Shown piece after piece: positions 42,255 to 51,497 of a stretch of DNA of 64,000 bases (position 1 is its first letter; the number at the start of each line of letters is the position of its first letter). Both the position numbers and the translations under genes were made by a program. Origin of the DNA: Arthrobacter sp. Y81 (GTDB taxonomy: Bacteria; Actinomycetota; Actinomycetes; Actinomycetales; Micrococcaceae). The notes under the pieces are model-generated. The model was not told where the DNA came from. It saw nothing but the letters and a program-made list of their open reading frames with translations, and ran no database searches. The stretch covers positions 23,471 to 87,470 of the forward strand of contig NZ_PJIL01000019.1 in NCBI RefSeq assembly GCF_002929335.1, read 5' to 3'.

Positions 42255-43463
42255 CTACCTGATGGCCGCGTGTCCTGAAAGCGTATCCCGGGACGCCTCA
42301 GTGAAGCCCCGCACGGTCGCCTGCCATACGCCCAACAATCCCAGTAGATTCTCCCCGTCGCTGCGGTGTGAGGAAATTTTCCTTTCCAGCACGGAGAGCA
42401 CACCGGTGCGCAGCTCTGTGTTGAAGTTGACCTTCCCCACCCGCATTTTAGGAGTCGCGGCCAGATCTTCTGCAGGCAGCCCGGACGCTCCGTGGAGTAC
42501 GAGAGGAACGTTGGTTCTGATTGCGACGTTCTGAAGGAGATCCCAGCGGAGCTTGGGCGCGCCCGCATATTTTCCGTGCACGTTGCCGACGGCAACGGCG
42601 AGCAACTGAGCACCACTACGGGTCACAAAGTCAGCGACCTGGCCGGGATCGGTTAGTCCGGCGGCCTTCATGGCGAAAGCTCTGTCCTCATCCCCGGCCA
42701 GGCCGCCAAGCTCAGCCTCCAGCACAATGCTGGGGTCGCCGATAGCATCCCGTGCGGACCGGACCAGTTGGATGTTCGCTTCATAATCCATGGCCGATCC
42801 GTCCACCAAGACCGCGTCCGCGCCAGCCGCCACGCCAGTCCTAATGGTTTCGAGGTTGCTGGCATGGTCGAGCTGGGCGCAAACAGGAACCGCGGCAGAG
42901 TCGGCGAGTCCACGCAGGGCTTGGGGCAACCGAAGCCCTGATGTCGAAGCGGCGGCTTTTGGAGCCGTGGGCTCTGCGCCTACAACGATCAGCAGATCTC
43001 CCGCGCCCGCACGCAGGGCGTCCACCAGTGCGATGCCGTACTTGGCCAGTCCATCGACTGCGGTGAGGACTGAGTCTGATCCGACGGTACTGGTCAGTAT
43101 CACGACGGAGTCAGGGGTGAGGATCTCGGCAACTCCCTTTGGTCCGAACAGCACTTTGGTGAGTTGGTCGTCATTACGCACGGCGACTAGAACCACACTG
43201 GCTCCAGCTGCTGCTTCGCGAGCGGAATCGAAACTGTCTACGCCTGCGTCGTTGGCCAGTTTTCGGCGGCTTTCGTTGATATCGAAGCCGCGGACTGGGC
43301 GCTGCCCTGCCAAGCGCCCTGCCAAGCGCACTGCCATGGGCAGGCCCATGGCGCCGAGGCCCAGGACTGCGACAGTGGACACGGTGGCCTGCTGGTTGCT
43401 TACCGTTGCGATGGGTTTGTCTCCTGGAGCAGCGGCGTCTGTCGACCGTGTGAAATAATACAT
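42255..43463 (-). CDS. In-frame fusion of LtnD-like dehydrogenase and class II aldolase
   Basis: A 402-residue protein. Residues about 30-165 are the NAD-binding half of a 3-hydroxyacid dehydrogenase like L-threonate dehydrogenase (VAVLGLGAMGLPMAVRLA; LTSTVGSDSVL; AGAGDLLIVVGAEP); its catalytic-Lys helical half is missing. Residues about 170-402 are a class II fructose-bisphosphate-type aldolase lacking about 50 N-terminal residues but keeping metal and active-site blocks AQLDHASNLE, ELGGLAGDE, VGNVHGKY and LVLHGASGL. An in-frame deletion between neighbouring genes explains this. The start may be ATG 43463 or GTG 43382 (VSTVAVLGLG); the operator-like site overlaps the former. Confidence 0.85.
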   Translation of the reverse strand: MYYFTRSTDAAAPGDKPIATVSNQQATVSTVAVLGLGAMGLPMAVRLAGRLAGQRPVRGFDINESRRKLANDAGVDSFDSAREAAAGASVVLVAVRNDDQLTKVLFGPKGVAEILTPDSVVILTSTVGSDSVLTAVDGLAKYGIALVDALRAGAGDLLIVVGAEPTAPKAAASTSGLRLPQALRGLADSAAVPVCAQLDHASNLETIRTGVAAGADAVLVDGSAMDYEANIQLVRSARDAIGDPSIVLEAELGGLAGDEDRAFAMKAAGLTDPGQVADFVTRSGAQLLAVAVGNVHGKYAGAPKLRWDLLQNVAIRTNVPLVLHGASGLPAEDLAATPKMRVGKVNFNTELRTGVLSVLERKISSHRSDGENLLGLLGVWQATVRGFTEASRDTLSGHAAIR

Positions 43464-43472
43464 CTGACATCG
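43459..43472. promoter_or_regulatory. Candidate GntR operator in the divergent region
   Basis: ACATCTGACATCG on the plus strand (GATGTCAGATGT on the minus) is a short dyad. It shares GTCAGA-Y-R-T with the palindrome at 35064-35089. It lies between the fusion gene and the FadR-type regulator gene, where autoregulation would be expected. Confidence 0.4.
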
Positions 43473-43551
43473 TACGTGGAGGCGTTGAAGAGCCGAATCG
43501 TTCGCCAGACCTGCCCGTATGATGAGCAGGCAAACTTCAGGAAGGTCAAAC

Positions 43552-44253
43552 GTGGCACGTCAGTCGCTGGTCGGCATGGTCTCAGATGACCTGTTGAACC
43601 GAATTGTGTCCGGCGAGTTCCCCCCTGGCTCAACCCTTCCGCGTGAGCTGGACCTCACGATGCAGCATGAAGTCAGTCGGATGACCGTCCGCGAAGCGGT
43701 CAAAACTTTGGAAGCGCAGGGTATGGTGCGCATCGAGCGTGGCCGCGGAACGTTTGTGAATCCGCTAAATCTCTGGACGACAATGGAGGCGGTGCTGCGC
43801 GCAGCTTCCGAGGGCGAAAATGACGCTATGGCCTCCATCCAATTGATCGAACTGCGTCGGATGCTTGAAACAGGAGCCGCGGAAATCGCCGCCGAACGCA
43901 TGTCAGCTGAGGAGCTTGAGAGCATCCGCAAGCACCTTGCTACTATGCGCTCAGCCCACCAAGCCAACAACGTAGCCCACTTCGTCGAAGCGGATCTCGC
44001 GTTTCACGACGTGATCCTTCAGGCCTCCGGAAATGTGTTTCTAGTGGTCCTCTTCAAGCCGCTGTCCATTGTGCTTGCTGCCCGGCGCGCAGAGACGTCC
44101 AACGTGGTACGGATTCAGGCCAACGCGATTGAGGCACACACCCACATCGTGCGGGCTTTCGAATCCCGAGATTCAGAACGGGCACGCCTGGCGATGGACA
44201 GCCACATGACGCAGACCATGAATGATCTAAAGCAGTATATTCTGCACGTCTGA
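43552..44253 (+). CDS. GntR/FadR-family transcriptional regulator
   Basis: A 233-residue regulator. The N-terminal winged helix-turn-helix spans about 5-70 (LLNRIVSGEFPPGSTLPREL; RMTVREAVKTLEAQGMVRIERGRGTFV). The C-terminal all-helical FCD domain spans about 85-225, with LIELRRMLETGAAEIAAERM, a metal-type Asp/His set (EADLAFHDVILQASGN) and EAHTHIVRAFESRD. GTG 43552 is preceded by AGGAAGG at 43539-43545. It is divergent from the fusion gene and probably represses it and the acid-sugar operon in response to a pathway intermediate. Confidence 0.92.
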   Translation: MARQSLVGMVSDDLLNRIVSGEFPPGSTLPRELDLTMQHEVSRMTVREAVKTLEAQGMVRIERGRGTFVNPLNLWTTMEAVLRAASEGENDAMASIQLIELRRMLETGAAEIAAERMSAEELESIRKHLATMRSAHQANNVAHFVEADLAFHDVILQASGNVFLVVLFKPLSIVLAARRAETSNVVRIQANAIEAHTHIVRAFESRDSERARLAMDSHMTQTMNDLKQYILHV

Positions 44254-44604
44254 TCGGTGCCCGAAGGATGGCGCCACACCACAAATACCCGCCCCGCCCG
44301 CTTGACCGGTATTGGCATCGCCGCCTATGGGAAGAACTCTGGAGTGCGCTTTGAATATGCTGGGCAGCGGCTTCCATGGAGCGTCTGGAGAAAACTAACG
44401 AATATGGGACAGACAAAGTCTCGTCAAAGAATCTGGCAACCCGCCGCTTAGGAGACAGTTTCCAGAGCGTCGAATCAAGATCGGGGGAGTGCGGCGACGG
44501 CCGTAGGACTAGGGCATGTCCCCTAATTCCTTGAGCCAGATGGTGATGGCACGGAGGGGGACCCCGCCGCGGTAGGTCAGGGCGAGCTCGATGCCCCTAT
44601 GGAT
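44254..44604. other. 351-base stretch without recognised genes
   Basis: Downstream of the gntR-type gene I see no coding frame I can support and no clear terminator. It ends where IS110-type sequence begins. Confidence 0.4.
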
Positions 44605-45560
44605 GTCAAGGGGTGGCTTGCTGCTCCTCGCGGTTGACTGTTGGTCTGGTGATCCGAATGAAGTCGAAGAGCTCACGGGCGATGTAGCGTTATTGACCCT
44701 TCTATGACGTTTGTCAAGCAAAGGGGGTCTGTAGCTCGCGGAAGATGGCGGGCTGTGTAGCGTTTCAGGGCGCGTTTGATTCCCGGTAGGTCCGGCTTTC
44801 GCTGGTCCGGCGTTGTGTGTAGCGTCTGGTGGTCTCATTGCGGTCCATGCGGACTTTGTCGATGATGTCCAGGGTCATGTTCAGCTGCCGGTCGCCGTGG
44901 CGGTTCAGGCGGTGCCTGACGGTGTTCCCGGAGGACGCGGGCAGCGGGAAACGCCGGCAGGGGCTGCGAAGGCCGCCTCGGAGCGTATCGGAGGGGACTG
45001 GATACCCGGCACACCGCAGACCACAACGCCCTCAACGCGCTGGTGCGCACCACCGACCTCGGCATCGATGCCCGCAAGGCCCTCACCGGGACCCAGGTCA
45101 CGGTGATCGCCGGCTGGGGCGAGGACGCCTCCGCCCCGGTAGACCAGTAGATCGCCCGGCAGGAAGCCCGGCCGGTCAACAGCACGCGAAGGGCGGCCCG
45201 GAGCCCGCCGGCGCGCGGTACCGCGAGATGGTCCACGTCGCCGGTGCAGCACCTGCCGGGCAGCTTCCACCGCGTCAATCGGATCGGATTTGCCGACACC
45301 GGCACGGGCCTGCCGGTGCGGCGGCTTTACCTCCGCCACGGGGATACCGGACGTTCTCAGGGCGCGGCTCAGCCCGGCACCGTAGGAGGAGGTCCCCTCG
45401 ACGGCAGCGAGCACATTCGCGTTCGTGTTCCGCTTCGTCCAGGCAATGGCCCGGCTGATGGCAGAGGCAGCGGGAGTCACGTCCAGCAGGGCTGGCAGCC
45501 ATCCTGCCGGCAGGCACCAGACCAGCCAATACCCATTAGAGAGCCAACGAACGCCCCCGG
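44605..45560 (-). mobile_element. Scrambled IS110-family debris (copy B)
   Basis: Four pieces are visible. 44611-44690 leftward encodes a transposase tail (RYIARELFDFIRITRPT). 44693-44989 leftward is the C-terminal part identical to copy A, including its frameshift. 44990-45166 rightward encodes the middle (HNALNALVRTTDLGIDARKA; LTGTQVTVIAGW). 45167-45560 leftward is the N-terminal half (NVLAAVEGTSSYGAGLSRAL; VAEVKPPHRQARAGVGKSD). The middle piece is inverted relative to its flanks. No complete transposase remains. Confidence 0.8.
44693..44989 (-). repeat. Second copy of the 298-base IS110 repeat
   Basis: Matches 34337-34634 with a handful of substitutions and one single-base indel in a G-run. 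Both copies carry the same frameshift. Confidence 0.92.
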
Positions 45561-46177
45561 GCGGAACCAGCGACGGCAAGTATGAGCGCATTCCATCCAT
45601 TCTCAGGAAGTAATACGAAACCAGCCGGCGGCCGGCTAACAGGAAGCTCGCTCCACACGGGCACATCCTCGTGGTTCGGAACGAAGCCTGACCAGTCAGA
45701 CTCAACGTACATGGGACGGGGGCAGCAACCAACCATTGACAGTCGGCTTCACCGCTGTCAAGAGTCCTGCGTTCGGAGAGCTATTCGTTCAAAAGCTACT
45801 CCGCAAACTACCGATACACCCGGCCGCAGATGTTCAGAGTAAGCGAGGGCACCGACAACGAACGGACTTTGCGGAATTGCATCAGATGCAAGATCCGTTG
45901 GCCCGCCGGAGCTCTAATAGGCGAGGGAAGGCCCTTGGGCTTTCAGGTAGTCTTGACCGCTGATCATTTTCCTGCGTCTAATGCAGGAAAGTTGCGTCAG
46001 AAGGCGTTCAGCAGCAGGGCGATGGCGACGACCAGCAGGACCGGCGCCGCGCCGATGAGGAAGTCGCCTGTTGAAAGTGCTCGTTCAAGTCTTCGGCGTC
46101 GAAGTGGCTTAGCTGGCCGGCGCAGGCCCGTGCCGGCCTCGCAGGTACGCGCACGCGCAGGGTGCAGACTTTAGGGC
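45561..46177. other. 617-base stretch with gene debris only
   Basis: No intact gene. A short frame at 45765-45820 (AFGELFVQKLLRKLPI) is matched by one at 58569-58615 (SFRELFVQKLLRRLLI), so both are scraps of the same gene family. The rest up to the GH3 start has no recognisable coding or regulatory structure. Confidence 0.4.
45778..45803 (+). repeat. 26-base perfect direct repeat, left copy
   Basis: Identical to 58578-58603, in the same orientation 12.8 kb away. Imperfect similarity extends about 10 bases on each side, with mostly synonymous or conservative changes in one frame. Confidence 0.85.
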
Positions 46178-48439
46178 ATGAAGATTACTGGGGGACGACG
46201 GGCAGCGCGAACGCAAGATCTGGCTTTGACGGACACGATGACGGCTGAGAGCAGCGCCTACGGCGAGGCGGTCAGGGCAGTCCGGGCGGGCGAGCTCGAC
46301 GCGGATGAGGCCGCGGAGCTACTGATCGACCTGATGACGGATGGGGAGATCCTCGGCCTGCTCGACGGCGACTCTCCCAGATTGCTGCTCCCCCTCATCC
46401 CGATACTGCTCGATAGGGTGCCGTTCGTGGCCGGGGCGGTCTCGCGGCTCGGCATACCGGGCATCAGGTTCAGCGACGGTGGCCGCGGTGTCGTGATAGG
46501 CGCCTCCACCGCCTTCCCTGTGACAATTGCGCGGGCCGCGACCTTGGATCCGTCGCTGGAGGAACGGGTCGGGCTTGCGATCGGTTTGGAGAGCAGGGCT
46601 CGGGGAGCAAATTACTCCGCCTCCGTCTGCGTAAACCTGCTTCGCCACCCCGCGTGGGGCCGGGCACAGGAGTGCTACGGGGAGGATCCGGTGCTCACCG
46701 CCCGGATGGGAACTGCCATCACCCGAGGCGTGCGCGTGCACACGATGGCGTGCGTAAAGCACTTCGCGCTCAACTCGATGGAGAACGAGCGCTTCGAGGT
46801 CGACGTGTCGGTCGACGAACACGCCCTGCACGAGGTGTACTTGCCGCACTTCAAGGCGGTCGTGGAAGCCGGCGCGGACTCCGTAATGAGTTCCTACAAC
46901 CGGGTGCGAGGCGAGTATATGGACGTCAATCGCGCCCTGCTCACGGATGTTTTGAGGCAGGAGTGGGGCTTCTCCGGATTCGTGACTAGCGACTGGGTTT
47001 TCGGCACCCATGACGCGGTCCTCAGCCTGCAGGCAGGAATGGACGTAGAGATGCCGCTGCGACTGCTGCGCGCCCGCGAGCTGCCGGCCGCGCTGCGGAG
47101 CGGTGACCTGGCCCGCGCGACAGTGCTGCAGTCCGCGCGTCGCATCCTGCGCACTTGCGTGCAGCATGCCGCGACCCGGGAGGTGCCGGGCCCTACCCGC
47201 GCCGTCATCGCCTCCCCGGCCCACCGGGCGCTTGCCCACCGGGTCGCCGCGGAGTCGATCGTACTGCTGAAGAACGAAACCGTCGGCGCGGCGCCGCTAC
47301 TGCCGTTGGCCCCCACCACCCGGCATCTCGCGGTGATCGGACGACTCGCGGCACAAGCGAACCTCGGCGACCATGGCTCGTCTCGCGTTCGGCCTCCCTC
47401 CACGGTCTCGCCGCTGCAGGGGCTGCGTGAAGCGCTTCCCGGCGTGCGGATCACGACCACCTCCGGCCGGAACGAGCGCGCCGCGGCCGCGCTGGCAGCC
47501 GCTGCGGAGACGGCGATCATCGTCGTCGGCCTGGACCAGCACGACGAGGGCGAGTCCGTCGTCACCGGCGGCGTCGACGTGGGCGTTCTCGGCCGGGCCT
47601 TCGGCTCAGGCCCCTTCCGTCGGGTGCTCATCGGCCTCGCACACCTGGCCTCGCGCTTCGTCCGAGGTGGCGACCGTGCCTCGCTCGACCTGCGCCCCTC
47701 CGATGAGCGCCTCATCCACGCGGTCGTCGCCGCGAACCCCCGGACCGTCGTCGTGCTGATCAGCGGCAGCGCGATCCTCACAGAGACATGGCGGGACCGT
47801 GTGCCAGCGCTCCTCTTCGCCTGGTACGGCGGTATGGAAGGCGGTCGCGCCCTCGCGAGCGTGCTCACCGGCAGTGAGGAACCCGGCGGGCGGCTGCCGT
47901 TTGTGCTGCCAACGGACGCCGCGCATCTGCCATCGTTCGACCCCGCGGCGAAGTCCGTTGTCTATGACGACAAGTGGGGTCAACGCCGGCTCGACGGCGA
48001 GGGACACGCGGCCGCGTTCCCGTTCGGATTCGGCCTGGGCTACACGACAATCGAGCACCGGCTTCTCGACCACAGTTTCGATGACACAGGCGGCAACGCG
48101 GACGTGCTCGTAACGAACACCGGTGACCGCGAGGGTTCGACTGTCGTTCAGGTCTACGCAGCTGACGTGTCCATCCGCAGACCGGTGGCTCAGCTCCTGG
48201 GCTTCCGGAAGGTGACGCTACAGCCCGGCGCGGAGACGACAGTGCGGGTCATACTGGATGCGGGGCCCACCCTGCAGCGCGATCCGGCCACACGACGCTG
48301 GTCGTCCCGCGCGGGGGACTGGGCCCTGCTCGCCGGCCAGCACAGCCCGGTCAGCTGGGCGGACGCGGCCCGGTTGCGCCGCCCGGAGGGACCGATCGAG
48401 GGGCAAGCTGTCTCGGACGGCCGGTGGATCTGCGGTTGA
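46178..48439 (+). CDS. Glycoside hydrolase family 3 protein
   Basis: A 753-residue GH3 enzyme (beta-glucosidase type). The N-terminal barrel has RLGIPGIRFSDGGRGV near 93, NLLRHPAWGRAQECYGEDP near 150, TMACVKHFALNSMEN near 190 and FSGFVTSDWVFGTHD near 267, where the Asp of SDW is the expected nucleophile. The alpha/beta sandwich domain follows (ESIVLLKNE; GGRLPFVLP), then a fibronectin-III-like end (EGSTVVQVYAADVSI). No signal peptide, so it is probably cytoplasmic. ATG 46178 lacks a strong ribosome binding site; ATG 46238 is an alternative. Convergent with the glycosyltransferase. Confidence 0.9.
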   Translation: MKITGGRRAARTQDLALTDTMTAESSAYGEAVRAVRAGELDADEAAELLIDLMTDGEILGLLDGDSPRLLLPLIPILLDRVPFVAGAVSRLGIPGIRFSDGGRGVVIGASTAFPVTIARAATLDPSLEERVGLAIGLESRARGANYSASVCVNLLRHPAWGRAQECYGEDPVLTARMGTAITRGVRVHTMACVKHFALNSMENERFEVDVSVDEHALHEVYLPHFKAVVEAGADSVMSSYNRVRGEYMDVNRALLTDVLRQEWGFSGFVTSDWVFGTHDAVLSLQAGMDVEMPLRLLRARELPAALRSGDLARATVLQSARRILRTCVQHAATREVPGPTRAVIASPAHRALAHRVAAESIVLLKNETVGAAPLLPLAPTTRHLAVIGRLAAQANLGDHGSSRVRPPSTVSPLQGLREALPGVRITTTSGRNERAAAALAAAAETAIIVVGLDQHDEGESVVTGGVDVGVLGRAFGSGPFRRVLIGLAHLASRFVRGGDRASLDLRPSDERLIHAVVAANPRTVVVLISGSAILTETWRDRVPALLFAWYGGMEGGRALASVLTGSEEPGGRLPFVLPTDAAHLPSFDPAAKSVVYDDKWGQRRLDGEGHAAAFPFGFGLGYTTIEHRLLDHSFDDTGGNADVLVTNTGDREGSTVVQVYAADVSIRRPVAQLLGFRKVTLQPGAETTVRVILDAGPTLQRDPATRRWSSRAGDWALLAGQHSPVSWADAARLRRPEGPIEGQAVSDGRWICG

Positions 48440-48459
48440 TATGGGTCGCATTCCGCCGG

Positions 48460-49923
48460 TTACCCTGGAAGGACGCGAGGGGGTGCCGAGAGTCCCACGA
48501 CGCGGACAGGCAACGCGTCGTCGCCGCGCAGCATGGCGCGGAGCAGCCGCCGTTCCTCCCACCGGAGTAACAGGGGCGCTTGGCCGCGCCGCAGCACCAG
48601 ATCCCCGTTCGGGGTCGCGTACCGCTTTTGCAGATCCCCCAGCTCCTCGGCTTGCAGCAGCGCGACCGTGCTACCCGCAGCCGAGTCGACCAGGCGGACT
48701 AGCGAGGAGGGTCCCGTCAGATCGGTCGCGATGACGCGCTGCTCGCTCGCGGCCAGAATTGTCCTTTGCGCCGCACGGGTCACGACCAGCGGACGTGACG
48801 GCCCGTCCAGCAGGCCGGTCAGCACATCCGCCGCGGCATCAGGACGGCCGGTTCTCCACGCAGCCGCCTGCATCCGCTGCAGGCGGTCCGGCTCGCGCAG
48901 CACCTCGTCGATCTTCCAGCCGATCGTCGCGGCGGTGTTGCAGCGGACGGCCGCCCCCTGCTCCATCAGGTAGTCGCCGTTGCGAACCTCCTGCCCCGGG
49001 ATAGGGTTCACAAGTACCATGGGCAGCCCCGCAGCCATGCACTCCGAGGCCGAAAGCCCTCCCGGCTTGCCCACAAACAGGTCGGCGCGGCGCAGCAGCT
49101 GAGGCATCTCCGCCGTGAAGCCGAGCACGCGGTAGCGGTCGCCAGCGGGCGCCACCAGCTGCTCGATGCGCTGCCGCAGCGCATCGTTGTGTCCGCACAC
49201 GACCGTGGCCGTGAATGCCGAGCGCATGTGCATCGTCTGCCGCACCACGGAGAACGCATAGTCCCCGCCGGTCGCACCCGCCGAGATCAGCAGCATCGGG
49301 GGCTCGTTGGCATCGCGCGCGGTCGCGGGATTGAGCTGTTTGGTGATCGGGATGCCCGTGGCCGCGACGCGGTCGGGAGGAAGGCCGAGCGCCATCAGCT
49401 CCACCCTCCCTTCCTCCCTGGCCACGAAGATCATGTGGAATGCTCCCGTAAGCCACAGGCCCTGGAAGTCGTAGTCCGTCGTCACGACAGCGGTCTTCGC
49501 GTCAATCACGCCGCGGAGGAGCAGTGACGCCAACAGCTGGGCGGGGAGGAAGTGCGTGCACACGATCGCGGTTGGTCGGAACCGCTTGATCGCACGGATG
49601 ACCGGAGCGGCGTTCACCTGCGTCCAGGGGTCGATTGGGCCGCGGCGCCGGAAGGGCGGGTTGCTGATGTCGTAACCCCACTCGACCAGCCAGGGCAAGC
49701 CCTCGACCAGGACGAAGTATCCCTTCCCCAGCAGTGTGCGGTAGAGCACGCTACTCACGTCCAGCACGTCCAGCACCTGCACCTCGGCGATATCAGCGCG
49801 CGCGGCACACGCCTGGTGCACCGCTGCCGCCGCACTGTTGTGCCCCGATCCCACCCCTGCGGACAGGATCAGTACGCGCTCTCCTCCGGCGGTGTCTGAG
49901 CCTCGTGCCGACGTTCTGCGCAT
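48460..49923 (-). CDS. MGDG synthase-like (GT28) glycosyltransferase
   Basis: A 487-residue glycosyltransferase. The acceptor domain begins RVLILSAGVGSGHNSAAAAV (G-x-GH motif of MGDG synthase/UgtP proteins) with GLPWLVEWGYDISN. The donor domain has LLISAGATGGDYAF and VGKPGGLSASECMAAGLPMV, the nucleotide-sugar binding block. About 100 further residues (ATDLTGPSSLVRLVDSAAGS; LLLRWEERRLLRAML) form an extra tail not usual for the family. It probably glycosylates a membrane lipid using a UDP-sugar. Convergent with GH3 (20-base gap). Confidence 0.88.
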   Translation of the reverse strand: MRRTSARGSDTAGGERVLILSAGVGSGHNSAAAAVHQACAARADIAEVQVLDVLDVSSVLYRTLLGKGYFVLVEGLPWLVEWGYDISNPPFRRRGPIDPWTQVNAAPVIRAIKRFRPTAIVCTHFLPAQLLASLLLRGVIDAKTAVVTTDYDFQGLWLTGAFHMIFVAREEGRVELMALGLPPDRVAATGIPITKQLNPATARDANEPPMLLISAGATGGDYAFSVVRQTMHMRSAFTATVVCGHNDALRQRIEQLVAPAGDRYRVLGFTAEMPQLLRRADLFVGKPGGLSASECMAAGLPMVLVNPIPGQEVRNGDYLMEQGAAVRCNTAATIGWKIDEVLREPDRLQRMQAAAWRTGRPDAAADVLTGLLDGPSRPLVVTRAAQRTILAASEQRVIATDLTGPSSLVRLVDSAAGSTVALLQAEELGDLQKRYATPNGDLVLRRGQAPLLLRWEERRLLRAMLRGDDALPVRVVGLSAPPRVLPG

Positions 49924-50065
49924 GGAGAGAGGCTAGCAGGCCACATCACGCCCACTGACGTGCCGAAATGCTGGATTCTTATGGCTGGCGCACAACACAT
50001 GCCTGATGGGTGGGCATAGTCTGGGAGGGCGGCCTTAACTGCGGGTCCTTACATTAGGAGTAACG

Positions 50066-50575
50066 ATGCGCGCACTTGTGGTCTACGAGTCCCTGTGGGG
50101 CAATACCGAGAAGGTGGCGCGAGCCATCGGCGCCGGCCTTGCCGTCAACGCCGATGTTGACGTACTGGACTCGGATGCCGCACCACTATCAGTTGAGGGG
50201 TATGACCTGTTAGTGGTCGGCGGCCCGACGCACGCTTTCTCGATGACGCGTGCAGCAACTCGAGCCGAGGCAGTCAAGTCTCACGCGGCCCCGCACGAGC
50301 CGGACCGTGGCATCCGCGAATGGCTCAACCACCTTGAACGACCCAGTACCGAGATCCCCGCGGTCGTCTTCGACACTCGGGTCGATAAGCCGAGGCTGCC
50401 CGGTTCGGCAGCGAAGGCGGCGAAGCACGAACTGCGCTCACTCGGATTCGACACGTCAATTAAGCAGCGGACCTTCCGGGTCCATGGCTACGAAGGGCCA
50501 CTCCTCGACGGTGAGCTCGAACGTGCAACGGCGTGGACCGGCGATGTACTGGCGCGGCTTGGCGCTGGCTTGTGA
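50066..50575 (+). CDS. Flavodoxin-family protein
   Basis: A 169-residue flavodoxin-like protein: ALVVYESLWGNTEKVARAIG at the N-terminus is the FMN phosphate loop (S-L-W-G-N-T), and YDLLVVGGPTHAFSMTRAAT is the second flavin contact. AGGAG precedes ATG 50066. Its stop overlaps the next start (TGATG), so it forms an operon with the membrane protein at 50575. Likely an electron carrier or FMN-dependent redox protein. Confidence 0.9.
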   Translation: MRALVVYESLWGNTEKVARAIGAGLAVNADVDVLDSDAAPLSVEGYDLLVVGGPTHAFSMTRAATRAEAVKSHAAPHEPDRGIREWLNHLERPSTEIPAVVFDTRVDKPRLPGSAAKAAKHELRSLGFDTSIKQRTFRVHGYEGPLLDGELERATAWTGDVLARLGAGL

Positions 50576-51462
50576 TGCGGCCGACCGATCCCACGCCTCC
50601 GGACCGTGCTGACGCCTCCTCCGGCAGGTTGCCCCGGGTTTGGATGTGGCTCTCTGCCTCCGCCGGTGTGCTCGCGTTCACCGGTAGCGTCCTTGGCCTC
50701 CTCCAGCCGGTCGCGATTTACGGGCGTGAGAGGGATCTGCTCTTCAACGAGGCTCTTGCCCAGGATGTGGTGAACGGCCTGCTGGTTTCTCCGCTGCTCG
50801 TGATCCTCGCCTGCCTGGCCAGAAGAGGATCAATGAGTTCGTGGCTGTCATTGGTCGGTTGTTTGGGTTTTACCGCGTACAACTACTCGATCTACGCCTT
50901 CTCGATCCATTTCGGTCCTCTGTTCCTGGTTTGGACGGCCGTTCTAGGCCTCTCCGTATTCGCGCTGGCCGGCACCCTGGCCAGCGTAGTGCCAGAGGTT
51001 ACTCACTTGGTCGGGCGAACAGCGACCCGTCTTACCGGGTGGGTTCTCATTGTTACCAGCGCCCTGTTCACACTTCTCTGGCTAAGCGAGATCGTCCCTG
51101 ACCTTCTCGCTGGTGCCCCATCGACCAGTGCCTCGACCTTGAATGTGCCGACTAATCCGGTCCACGTACTTGATCTGGCGTTCTTCCTCCCCGCGGTATT
51201 CACCTCAGGGGTACTCCTGATCCGTGGACACGTCTGGGGACACGCAACAGCGGTGGGGTCCCTTGCTTTCCTCGGGCTGACGACCTTACCGATCCTCGTC
51301 ACGCCCGTCGTCTCCTACCTTCGGGCCAGCCCTGCCGAATGGTCCATAATGATGCCGATCGGTGCTCTCTCCATCGCCCTCTGGGTGGTCTTCATCCGGC
51401 AGCTCCGCTCAACACGACAACCACGCAACCACTCGACAGAACCCGTCCCGGCACTTGACTGA
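50575..51462 (+). CDS. Hypothetical seven-or-more-TM membrane protein
   Basis: A 295-residue integral membrane protein with about eight hydrophobic segments (for example LSASAGVLAFTGSVLGLLQP; LGFTAYNYSIYAFSIHFGP; SIMMPIGALSIALWVVFI). ATG 50575 is coupled to the flavodoxin stop. No catalytic motif is recognised. The conserved-looking NYSIYAFSIHFGPLFLVW block would help a family search. It might be a membrane redox or transport partner of the flavodoxin. Confidence 0.75.
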   Translation: MRPTDPTPPDRADASSGRLPRVWMWLSASAGVLAFTGSVLGLLQPVAIYGRERDLLFNEALAQDVVNGLLVSPLLVILACLARRGSMSSWLSLVGCLGFTAYNYSIYAFSIHFGPLFLVWTAVLGLSVFALAGTLASVVPEVTHLVGRTATRLTGWVLIVTSALFTLLWLSEIVPDLLAGAPSTSASTLNVPTNPVHVLDLAFFLPAVFTSGVLLIRGHVWGHATAVGSLAFLGLTTLPILVTPVVSYLRASPAEWSIMMPIGALSIALWVVFIRQLRSTRQPRNHSTEPVPALD

Positions 51463-51497
51463 AGGACAAGAGCGGGTTGACTGGAGAGGCTACGAAC

